Source: Dehalococcoidia bacterium (GTDB taxonomy: Bacteria; Chloroflexota; Dehalococcoidia; SpSt-223). Taken from it: a stretch of 64,000 nt of DNA. Below the pieces are notes generated by a model, which saw only the letters and a program-made list of their open reading frames with translations, did not search any database and had not been told where the DNA came from. Position numbers and translations under genes: made by a program. Below are positions 24,824 to 32,178 of this stretch, in pieces. The stretch is from positions 84,153 to 148,152 of the forward strand of contig BPIC01000008.1 in the NCBI GenBank assembly GCA_026003895.1, in the 5' to 3' direction. Every line of letters begins with the position of its first letter. Position 1 is the first letter of the stretch.

Positions 24824-25714
24824 CTAGGCGGAGAAGTTGGAAACCAAGAGTTCGGAAACCGCGCCGCGATTGGCCGGATCGGAGTTGATGGCTCGCGGAG
24901 CAGAAACCGACTCGATTCGGTAGTCGGCGTAGAGCCAGCGGGTGAACGGTGTGTCGCTGTTCGAAAGGAGCACCCGGACTCCGCGCTCCGTTAAACGGTC
25001 GACGAGGGCTTTCAGCCATTTCTGGTCGTTCTCGTCGAAGCCGTTCGGGCTGTAGCGCGTGAAGGAGGAGGTCGACGCAACCGGCCAGTAGGGCGGGTCA
25101 AAATACACGAAATCGCCCGTTTTTGCGTGCTGGACGCTGCGGTCGAAGCTGGCGAGGACGATCTCGGCCCCGGCGAGTGCCGCACTGGCCGCCTGAAGCA
25201 CCGCCGGGTCGTAAAGCCGGAGCGGCCGTTTGTAGCGCCCAATCGGGACGTTGAACTCACCGCGGCGGTTGACGCGATAGAGGCCGTTGTAGCAGGTCCG
25301 GTTCAGATAGAGAAAACGGGCGGCGCGCGCCTGAAGGTCGAGCCCCGCAACCGACTGCGCCCGAACGCGGTAGTAGACCTCAGGGTCGTACTCGTAGCGA
25401 TCGAGGGCATCCATCAGCCCGCTGGGATCATCGCGAACTTCAAGGTACGCGCAGATCAGGTCCTCGTTGACGTCGCCGAGCACCGCGCGCGGAGGGCTCA
25501 GCGCGAAGAAAAGCGCCCCGCCGCCGACGAAGGGTTCGAAGTAGGTTCCGAACTGCGCTGGGACGCGTCGAAGCAGTTCAGGGAGCAAGTTGGTTTTCCC
25601 GCCCGCCCATTTGACGAACGGCTGCGCCGACGGACGGGCCTTGCGCCCAGCCGGGTAGGGGACGGCAGGGGAATCGGGCCGCGCGCCCGCCACGCCTTCA
25701 ATCATCGGCCCCAA
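24824..25714 (-). CDS. DNA adenine methylase (Dam-like, D12 class)
   Basis: This 296-residue N6-adenine DNA methyltransferase has FVKWAGGK (residues 33-40, SAM-binding motif I), the EPFVGGGALFF block, NEDLICAY and the catalytic DPPY at 206-209. The D12 class includes Dam (GATC) and several restriction-modification enzymes such as DpnM, so the target site is not settled. An unusual N-terminal extension of about 30 residues precedes motif I. It overlaps the small upstream gene by 17 bases on the same strand. No restriction gene of a known family is adjacent. Confidence 0.9.
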   Translation of the reverse strand: MGPMIEGVAGARPDSPAVPYPAGRKARPSAQPFVKWAGGKTNLLPELLRRVPAQFGTYFEPFVGGGALFFALSPPRAVLGDVNEDLICAYLEVRDDPSGLMDALDRYEYDPEVYYRVRAQSVAGLDLQARAARFLYLNRTCYNGLYRVNRRGEFNVPIGRYKRPLRLYDPAVLQAASAALAGAEIVLASFDRSVQHAKTGDFVYFDPPYWPVASTSSFTRYSPNGFDENDQKWLKALVDRLTERGVRVLLSNSDTPFTRWLYADYRIESVSAPRAINSDPANRGAVSELLVSNFSA

Positions 25715-26114
25715 TGCTGGGCCGATCCGGAGAGTCGAGCTCGGGCGCGCCGCTCACCGCAGAAGGGAGCGATTGGCCAGAGGGGCGATGGGCTTCCAAA
25801 ATCGAGAAGATAATCGGCACCGCGTCTGGCGCGTCCACAAACAGCCGCTCGACAAACTCATTCAGAAACCAAGCGCGCAGCCGCGCCTGCACCGGGCCCT
25901 GCTTGAGAATCCGAGCAAGCTGACGACGGAGGCCGCTGCGGTCGAGGCCGCGGTTCACCTCGACAATGAGGCGGAGGCCCTCACCGCGGAGCTCGAAGTC
26001 GCTGCTGCCGTCGGGGAACACGATCTCCCAGCGGCCGCTGAGCCGCCGCTCGTTGATCCCGCCTTCGATTGCCTGCACCATCGCCTCAGCGACGGCGCGT
26101 GGATGATCACGCAC
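25698..26114 (-). CDS. Unknown 138-residue protein overlapping the Dam gene
   Basis: I do not recognise a family. The protein is a mix of helix and strand (GRWEIVFPDGSSDFELRG, LRLIVEVNRGLDRS, VPIIFSILEAHR), without signal peptide or membrane span. It starts at GTG 26114 behind GGAGG with nine bases spacing, 40 bases after the EF-G-like gene, and overlaps the Dam-like methylase by 17 bases, so translation is probably coupled. A role with the methylase (specificity, control or nuclease) is possible. The segment PDGSSDFELRG..LIVEVN slightly recalls a PD-(D/E)XK site but lacks the Lys, so I do not call it a nuclease. Confidence 0.65.
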   Translation of the reverse strand: MRDHPRAVAEAMVQAIEGGINERRLSGRWEIVFPDGSSDFELRGEGLRLIVEVNRGLDRSGLRRQLARILKQGPVQARLRAWFLNEFVERLFVDAPDAVPIIFSILEAHRPSGQSLPSAVSGAPELDSPDRPSIGADD

Positions 26115-26153
26115 CGGCTCTGCCCTCCGCCCGCCAGCGTGGGACGGGTTGCA

Positions 26154-28223
26154 TCAAGACACGTGCTCGGCGGCCTTCTTCGCCTCGGCGATGATCCCTT
26201 GCGCGAGATGCGGGGGCACTTCCTCGTAGTGGCTCAAGGTCATCTTGAAGGTACCGCGTCCTTGCGTGATCGAGCGGAGGTCGGTGGCATACCGCTGCAT
26301 TTCCGCCAGCGGCGCTTGGGCGGAGATGACGCTGACGCCGCCGCTGGTGTTCATGCCTTGGACGCGCCCGCGCTTGGTGTTGAGGTCACTCAGGATATCA
26401 CCGAGGAACTGCTCCGGCACCGTGATTTCGACGTCCATAATCGGCTCGATCAGCACCGGGTTTGCCTGCATGACTCCCTTTTTGAGCGCCTGGGACGCGG
26501 CGATCTTGAAGGCCATTTCCGAGGAGTCCACCGGGTGATAGCTGCCGTCGTAGAGGACAACACGCAGATCCACGAGCGGGAAGTGCGCCAGCACTCCTTC
26601 GTGCAGTCCTTCCTCGATCCCCTTCTGGACAGCCGGGAAAAAGTTCTTCGGCACGGTGCCGCCGACGACACGTTCGGCAAATTCAAACCCTTCGCCCCGC
26701 GGCTTGGGTTCGAGCTCGATCATCACGTGGCCATATTGACCATGGCCGCCAGTCTGCTTCTTGTGCTTGTATTCGGCACTCGTCTTGGTCGTAATCGTTT
26801 CCTTGTAGGGAACGCGCGGCAAGCTCGTGGTGAGCTCGGTGCCAAACTTGCGCTTCAACCGCTCCAGCGCGACATCGAGGTGCGACTCGCCCAGCCCGGA
26901 GAGGATGGTCTCGCCGGTATCTGGCTCGCGACGGACACTCAGCGTGTGGTCTTCTTCGACGAGTCGGGCGAGCGCGGCTCCCATCTTGTCGACGTCCGCC
27001 TTCGACTTAGGATGGACAGCGGCGGCGTAGACCGGAGCCGGGAACTCAATCCCCGGCAGGACCACTGGGCGTTCGCGGGCGGTCAGGGTATCACCAGTGC
27101 CCGTCTCCACGAGCTTCGTGACCGCGCCGATATCGCCCGCGAGGAGCGCTGGGACCGGGTCTTGGTGCTTGCCGCGGAGCACATAGACGGTGCCGATACG
27201 CTCTTCCTTGCCTTTGTTGGCATTGAAGACGTGGCTGTCTGCCTTGAGAGTGCCGGAGTAGACCCGGAAATAGGTCAACTTGCCGACAAAGGGGTCGGCG
27301 GAGGTCTTGAACACGAGCGCTGCCAACGGTCCGTCCGGGTCAGCCGTCAGCTCGGTTTCCTTCCCTTGGACAGTTGCCGGGAACGGGCCGCGGTCGATCG
27401 GAGATGGCGCGAGGTCGACCAGCGCATCGAGGAGCAAGGAGCAGGCTTTGTTGGCGAGCGCCGATCCGACGAGGACCGGTGTCAGCCGGCCGGCAAAGAT
27501 CCCTTCACGCAAACCACGGATGATTTCGTCGTCGCTTAGCTCTTCGCCCTCGAGGTATTTGGTCATCAGCTCATCGTCTTGCTCGGCAACGGCCTCGACC
27601 ATCATTTCGCGGTAGCTGGCGACCTCGGCCTCGAGCTCAGTGGGAATCGGCCCGGCCTCCAGTTTCGGACCGGAGCGCGCTTCGCGCCGAATGAGATCTA
27701 CGACGCCGGAGAATTTGTCCTGAGCACCGATCGGCACTTGGATGGGGATGCAGGCGGCGCCGAACATGTCGCGCACCTGCGTGAGCGTCTTTCCGAAGTC
27801 GGCGTTCTCGCGGTCGATCTTGTTGATGAAGATGAATCGTGGGAGCTTGGCGTCGTTTGCCGCCTTCCAATTGAGCTCGGTGCCGACCTCGACGCCGCCC
27901 ACGGCGTCGACGACGAAAACCGCGGTATCGGCGACCCGCAAGGCCTCACGCACTTCGCCGACAAAATCGGCGTAGCCGGGGGTGTCGAGGACGTTGATCT
28001 TGTGTTCGCGCCACTCGCAGGGCAGCACTGAGAGGCTGATCGAGATCCGGCGGCGTTGCTCGTCCGGCTCGTAGTCCGAGACGGTGTTGCCCTCCTCGAC
28101 CTTGCCGAGCCGCGTGATCGCTCCCGTCGCGAACAGGAGCGCCTCTCCGAGGCTCGTTTTGCCGGCGCCGCCATGGCCGACCAGAGCCACATTCCGCAAC
28201 TGCTCTGTGCGGTAGCTCTTCAT
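26154..28223 (-). CDS. Elongation factor G-like translational GTPase (EF-G2 type)
   Basis: This 689-residue GTPase has the five-domain EF-G layout. The P-loop is GHGGAGKTS at 16-24, in place of AHIDAGKTT of standard EF-G; DTPGYADFVGEV and NKID follow, and domain IV and V blocks include YKHKKQTGGHGQYGHVMIELEP, HPVDSSEMAFKIA and LNTKRGRVQGM. The changed P-loop and switch mark the EF-G2/EF-G-like group, whose members may act in ribosome recycling or stress rather than normal translocation. The frame is open upstream, but ATG 28223 follows GGAGG and gives the conserved start. A good promoter lies at 28343-28371. The 138-residue gene and Dam follow on the same strand. Confidence 0.92.
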   Translation of the reverse strand: MKSYRTEQLRNVALVGHGGAGKTSLGEALLFATGAITRLGKVEEGNTVSDYEPDEQRRRISISLSVLPCEWREHKINVLDTPGYADFVGEVREALRVADTAVFVVDAVGGVEVGTELNWKAANDAKLPRFIFINKIDRENADFGKTLTQVRDMFGAACIPIQVPIGAQDKFSGVVDLIRREARSGPKLEAGPIPTELEAEVASYREMMVEAVAEQDDELMTKYLEGEELSDDEIIRGLREGIFAGRLTPVLVGSALANKACSLLLDALVDLAPSPIDRGPFPATVQGKETELTADPDGPLAALVFKTSADPFVGKLTYFRVYSGTLKADSHVFNANKGKEERIGTVYVLRGKHQDPVPALLAGDIGAVTKLVETGTGDTLTARERPVVLPGIEFPAPVYAAAVHPKSKADVDKMGAALARLVEEDHTLSVRREPDTGETILSGLGESHLDVALERLKRKFGTELTTSLPRVPYKETITTKTSAEYKHKKQTGGHGQYGHVMIELEPKPRGEGFEFAERVVGGTVPKNFFPAVQKGIEEGLHEGVLAHFPLVDLRVVLYDGSYHPVDSSEMAFKIAASQALKKGVMQANPVLIEPIMDVEITVPEQFLGDILSDLNTKRGRVQGMNTSGGVSVISAQAPLAEMQRYATDLRSITQGRGTFKMTLSHYEEVPPHLAQGIIAEAKKAAEHVS

Positions 28224-28342
28224 CCGTCGATCCTCCACGCGAGGTGCATTGGCCGTCGCCCGGCGCGACAACAACAATGAACGGCATCAGACGGTGGGAA
28301 CTGAGGGACATGCCGTCGATCGCGCCGGATCGGGTATGCGCT

Positions 28343-28371
28343 ATTTTATCGGAATGCCTCTAACCCCTCAA
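28343..28371 (-). promoter_or_regulatory. Promoter for the EF-G-like gene
   Basis: On the minus strand TTGAGG (28366-28371) and TAAAAT (28343-28348) are separated by exactly 17 bases. The -35 overlaps the last bases of the upstream membrane protein gene. The leader would be about 112 bases long. Confidence 0.65.
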
Positions 28372-28784
28372 AATGCGAGGCCAAACACGCGGCGGATCTG
28401 GCCGCGCGTCAACAGTCCGACGGTCAGCAAAGCGTGGGCCATCGGAATCGGGTTTGGCGGAGCGGCGGGGCCACCGATCAGCCAGCCAACCACCGTTGGG
28501 GCAATGGAGAGGCCGCCGATGAGAAGCGCCAACGCAAGAGCGAGGGTCCGTCCCCACGGCCGGTAGGAGAGCATGCCCGCCCCAGCGACCACCAGTGCGC
28601 CGCCTGCGGCCAAATAGAGGGGGGCCAGAACGATGGGCGGCGCATCTTCCGGCGGGGCGACGAACAGCAGGGCGCCCCCGACGAACGAGAGCGTCCCGAG
28701 GGTCACGTGTTCCCACGCGAGCAACCGCAGCAGGAAGAGCCAGCCGGGCGGCGGTTTCAGATCGGTCGGACGACGCACCGTCAT
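28368..28784 (-). CDS. Small integral membrane protein of unknown function
   Basis: This protein of about 138 residues has four likely membrane segments (WEHVTLGTLSFVGGALLFVA, VLAPLYLAAGGALVVAGAGML, TLALALALLIGGLSIAPTVV and the C-terminal block with AHALLTVGLL). Similar small four-helix proteins are common in Chloroflexota and Actinobacteria, but I know no function. The ATG at 28784 lacks a good ribosome site; a longer form from 28910 is open but its first 40 residues look non-coding. It ends inside the promoter of the EF-G-like gene, with which it shares the strand. Confidence 0.6.
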   Translation of the reverse strand: MTVRRPTDLKPPPGWLFLLRLLAWEHVTLGTLSFVGGALLFVAPPEDAPPIVLAPLYLAAGGALVVAGAGMLSYRPWGRTLALALALLIGGLSIAPTVVGWLIGGPAAPPNPIPMAHALLTVGLLTRGQIRRVFGLAF

Positions 28785-28908
28785 CGGCAGGAGTGTAACG
28801 AGAAATCGCGCCGCGTGAGAATCGAACAGATATTCGGTATGATCGGAGTGCTCGGACGAGGGCGGTGCCGGCGTGGCGTCGGCTGCCGAACAGGAAAAAG
28901 GTGGAACC

Positions 28909-29565
28909 ATGTGCGGCCGCTATTCGCTCGGTGAGTTCTCCGAGATCCAACTTCGCTTTTTGCTCGACGGCCTTTCGATGGCGGTGCCGAAGCGATTCAA
29001 CATCGCGCCGTCGGAACTCGCGCCGGTGGTGCTGCGGAACAGCCCGAACCGGCTCGAAATGATGGTCTGGGGCGTGCTCCCGACGTGGGCGAAGGAGAAG
29101 CCGAGCGGGCGGCTTCTAATCAATGCCCGCGCGGAAACGGTTGCCGAGGCGCGGACCTTTGCACGCGCCTTCCGCACGAGGCGGGTACTGGTGCCCGCCT
29201 CCGGCTGGTATGAATGGAAGGCGACCCCGACCGGTAAGCAGCCCTACTACTTTCGGCGAAAAGACAAGGAGCTGATGGGCTTCGCCGGGCTGGCGCTCGA
29301 GGGGGCTGAAGGGCCGGGCTTTGTGATCATCACCACGGCAGCAAGTCCCCTCGCGAGCCTCGTGCACAACCGCATGCCCGCCGTGCTTCATCCAGACGAC
29401 GAAGATTCTTGGCTTGATCCAGCGAATAGCGATTCAGCGAGCCTCTTGCCGCTCCTTCGCCCGTTCGATGACGAACTCTTGACCTGCTATCCGGTGTCGC
29501 GCATGGTCAACCGCGCCGGCATCGATGACCCGCGGATGGTCGAACCGATCTCGACAGCGTCTTGA
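28909..29565 (+). CDS. SOS response-associated peptidase (YedK/HMCES, SRAP)
   Basis: This 218-residue SRAP protein begins MCGRYSLGEF, with Cys2 as the nucleophile exposed after loss of Met1. Further marks are FNIAPSELAPVVL, MVWGVLPTW, NARAETV (substrate-binding Asn/Arg/Glu), PASGWYEWK with the conserved Glu and VHNRMPAVL with the active His. SRAP proteins bind abasic sites in single-stranded DNA and form a thiazolidine crosslink that protects the strand during replication. The ATG at 28909 is fixed by the need for Cys at position 2. No SOS partner genes are adjacent and no LexA-type site was recognised. Confidence 0.95.
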   Translation: MCGRYSLGEFSEIQLRFLLDGLSMAVPKRFNIAPSELAPVVLRNSPNRLEMMVWGVLPTWAKEKPSGRLLINARAETVAEARTFARAFRTRRVLVPASGWYEWKATPTGKQPYYFRRKDKELMGFAGLALEGAEGPGFVIITTAASPLASLVHNRMPAVLHPDDEDSWLDPANSDSASLLPLLRPFDDELLTCYPVSRMVNRAGIDDPRMVEPISTAS

Positions 29566-29790
29566 TCGGGGTGGCGCCGAACCGATCGTTTGCGCTGGCG
29601 CAGCGCCGCCGAGGAACCAACGAGGCCCTCTCGGCGACCGGCCGGTTTGGGGGCCGGCGAGCTGGCCGACAGGTTGCCCGTGTCACCTCGGTTGCTCTAC
29701 CGAACCCTCCGTTTGGTCGCGCGGCGCCTCCTCGTCGAGGTACGATGGCCACGGAAACGTCGATCGGTAGTCGAGCAAAGGAGCAGGCCG

Positions 29791-30891
29791 ATGCGGTTCG
29801 GGCTGTACATCAATCCCCAGACCCCCGGCGCAGACGATGACGGCCGAATTATCCGCGAGGTCCTCGGCCAAGTGCAGCTCGCGGAAGAGCTCGGCTTGAC
29901 CGATGTTTGGCTCACGGAACACCACTTCACTGGCTACAACGCCTATTCGGACCCGCTGACGCTCGCTGCGGCGCTTGCCGCGCTGACACGCACCATGACC
30001 ATCGGCTATTCGCTGGCGGTTGTCCCCTTCCACCATCCCATCCGTTTTGTGACCGCCTGCAACCTCGTCGACCAGCTCTCGGGCGGTCGGCTCTATGTCG
30101 GCGTCGGACCGGGGAATTCCCCGGATGAGTTTCACGGCTTCGGCTACGCCGCCGAGGAGCGCCACGCGATGATCGAGGAGTTTATGACGATCGCCGAGCA
30201 GGCGTGGCACGCGCCGCCGGAAGGGTTTTCCTACGGCGGCCGTTACTGGCGCGGCGAGGTGCGCGGCCGGATCATCCCGGCTCCGTTCCAGCGGCCGCGT
30301 CCCCCAATTGCTTGGGCGACCCTCACGCCGGAGACGATCGAACACGTCGGGCGAAAGGGGTATGGGTGGCTGATCGCTCCATTTGCGCCGGAATGGGTGG
30401 CCCATCGGATGCAGTTCTATGCTGCTGGGCTTGCGGCCTCGGGCCTCGACGACGCGGCGATCGAACGCGCGTGGTACGGCACCGGGATGAATCGGATGAT
30501 CTACGTCTCCGCGCCGGGCGAGGATTGGGAAGAGACCATCGGTCAGTATATCGACATCTACGTCCGGAAGAGCGCGCTCGCGAACTTCGGGATCGACACG
30601 TTGCCAAAGGATGATTTTCTCGCCCGTCGCGAACGGCTTCTGAAAACCTGGCTCTTCGTTGGCGACGCCGATTCGCTCATCGAGCGGCTCCGCCCGTATT
30701 GCGAGATTGGCGTCCGCCACTGCATGCTCTGGATCCATTTTGGCCATCTTCCCGATCCGCTGATCCGGGCTTCGCTTCAACGCTTCGTCCGCGACGTTCT
30801 TCCTGCTCTGGAGAAGATCGAGCCGACCGACGCGGCGCGCGAGCGATACGCGGCGCGCTTCATTCCGCCCGCGCCCGTTGCGCCGGCCTAG
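29791..30891 (+). CDS. LLM-class flavin/F420-dependent oxidoreductase
   Basis: This 366-residue protein has the luciferase-like TIM barrel: MRFGLYINPQTPG, LAEELGLTDVWLTEHHFT, GYSLAVVPFHHPIRF and VGVGPGNSPDEFHGFGY. Members use FMNH2 or F420 to oxidise or reduce varied substrates, including desulfurisation of thioaromatics and breakdown of terpenoids. The substrate is unknown. The ATG at 29791 follows AAAGGAG; upstream in-frame codons are not conserved. The protein at 51156-52256 is of exactly the same length and shares the MxxGLYxNPQT start and TEHxFTGYNAYSDP block, so the two are paralogs. Confidence 0.9.
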   Translation: MRFGLYINPQTPGADDDGRIIREVLGQVQLAEELGLTDVWLTEHHFTGYNAYSDPLTLAAALAALTRTMTIGYSLAVVPFHHPIRFVTACNLVDQLSGGRLYVGVGPGNSPDEFHGFGYAAEERHAMIEEFMTIAEQAWHAPPEGFSYGGRYWRGEVRGRIIPAPFQRPRPPIAWATLTPETIEHVGRKGYGWLIAPFAPEWVAHRMQFYAAGLAASGLDDAAIERAWYGTGMNRMIYVSAPGEDWEETIGQYIDIYVRKSALANFGIDTLPKDDFLARRERLLKTWLFVGDADSLIERLRPYCEIGVRHCMLWIHFGHLPDPLIRASLQRFVRDVLPALEKIEPTDAARERYAARFIPPAPVAPA

Positions 30892-30906
30892 TCTCAGAGC
30901 TCGTTC

Positions 30907-32061
30907 CTAGATGACAATGAGCGGGACGCGCATTTCTGCTGGGGTGAGACCGGAGTGGTGGGAGACGACCGAGGCGAGCCGGTCTACTTTGCCCGGGGCG
31001 TACTCGATGATGTCGGCGCCCGTCGACAGGACGATCAGGTCCCCGAGGCGGGCTCGCGTGTGCGCACTGAGCGGGCCTGGCCCGAACAATTCCAGGCGCT
31101 CGGCTTCGTCGATTGAGAGAACGAGGAATCGCGATCCGTAGTGTTGGTGGAACCACGCGCGGACGCGGTCGGCGCCTCCTTCCCGTACGTGCAAGTAGAG
31201 GACTCGGCTGTCGCCCGAGGGCGGAAAGCGGAGTGCCTCGAACAGCCCGGCGGAAGGGCGAAGATAATGACGTGCGGTCACTGGTGTGTCGAGCAGGCCA
31301 TGGTCCGCGGTGATGACAATCTTGGCACGGCCGCGAAGCAGCCGAGCGAGCCGCTCCACTTCCCGACTGAGTTCGGCAACCGCGCTTTGAACCATCGGGT
31401 GGTAGACCCCTTGGTAATGGGCTTCGAGGTCGATCTGCGGCGCATAAAGATAGCTGTAGGTCGGAGCGGTGGCGGTGGCGATTCGATCGGCGAGTAAGTC
31501 AACCGCCTCGGCAAGCGCTCGATAGCCGTTGCGCGGGCGCTCGCCGCTGAAATACACCGACGAGACGCTGTTGACCAGCCCGTCTGGGAAGAGCGTGACA
31601 GTATCGCGCCGAAGAAGTGCGTAGAACGACGGAACGGGGAAGGCCTGCCCGACAGTGACGCCAAGGCTCGCCAGCGAGCGGCCGCCGGCGCGCGTGGCAA
31701 ACTGCAAGAGGCCGGCTGCCGCTTCCGCCTCTGGAAGATGGGTCCACTGTCCGGTCACGCCGTGCTTGTTTGGCCACGCGCCGGTTGCCAGCGACGTCAG
31801 GGCGACCGACGAGGTCGAGGGGAAGACCGTGCGCAACTCCCGCACCAGTGAGGCCGCAAGGAGATGGCTTGGCGGTAGCCGCTCGACCAAATTCATCCCC
31901 AAGCCATCGGCTAGAATGAAAATAAGGTGATCGGTGTCGCCGATGAGGGCGGCAAGCTCGCGCGCACCCGGGGCGCCGTCGACGTGGTCGGCGCCGGCCA
32001 CGTGAGCGAGCGCCCGCGAGAGGTCGACGATGTTCGGATACGCGGCGCTCGGCCGAAGCAA
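30907..32061 (-). CDS. Alkaline phosphatase superfamily nucleotide pyrophosphatase/phosphodiesterase
   Basis: This protein of about 384 residues belongs to the NPP-like branch of the alkaline phosphatase superfamily. The metal sites are LADGLGM (Asp), FPSTSSVALTSLATG (the nucleophile Thr/Ser block), YAPQIDLEAHYQG (Asp and His), VITADHGLLD (Asp and His) and a final SHHSGLTPAEMRVP (His). It would cleave phosphodiesters or phosphomonoesters with two metals. There is no signal peptide. TTG at 32061 is the only usual start in frame, but conserved-looking sequence (RLQRRFEDGS) continues upstream to a CTG at 32115 that has a much better ribosome site, so the N-terminus may be 18 residues longer. Confidence 0.85.
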   Translation of the reverse strand: MLRPSAAYPNIVDLSRALAHVAGADHVDGAPGARELAALIGDTDHLIFILADGLGMNLVERLPPSHLLAASLVRELRTVFPSTSSVALTSLATGAWPNKHGVTGQWTHLPEAEAAAGLLQFATRAGGRSLASLGVTVGQAFPVPSFYALLRRDTVTLFPDGLVNSVSSVYFSGERPRNGYRALAEAVDLLADRIATATAPTYSYLYAPQIDLEAHYQGVYHPMVQSAVAELSREVERLARLLRGRAKIVITADHGLLDTPVTARHYLRPSAGLFEALRFPPSGDSRVLYLHVREGGADRVRAWFHQHYGSRFLVLSIDEAERLELFGPGPLSAHTRARLGDLIVLSTGADIIEYAPGKVDRLASVVSHHSGLTPAEMRVPLIVI

Positions 32062-32178
32062 CGATCCGTCTTCGAACCGCCGCTGTAGCCGTTCGGCGTC
32101 ACTCTGCTCGACCAGTCGCCCCTCCCTTCCTCCGGGTAGATTGCGATTCTCTCAGGATCGTAGCGCAGCGAGGCTCCC

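Noticed and set aside
25773..27539. A 588-codon open frame on the plus strand
   Set aside because: Antisense to the EF-G-like gene; no motif and no ribosome site.
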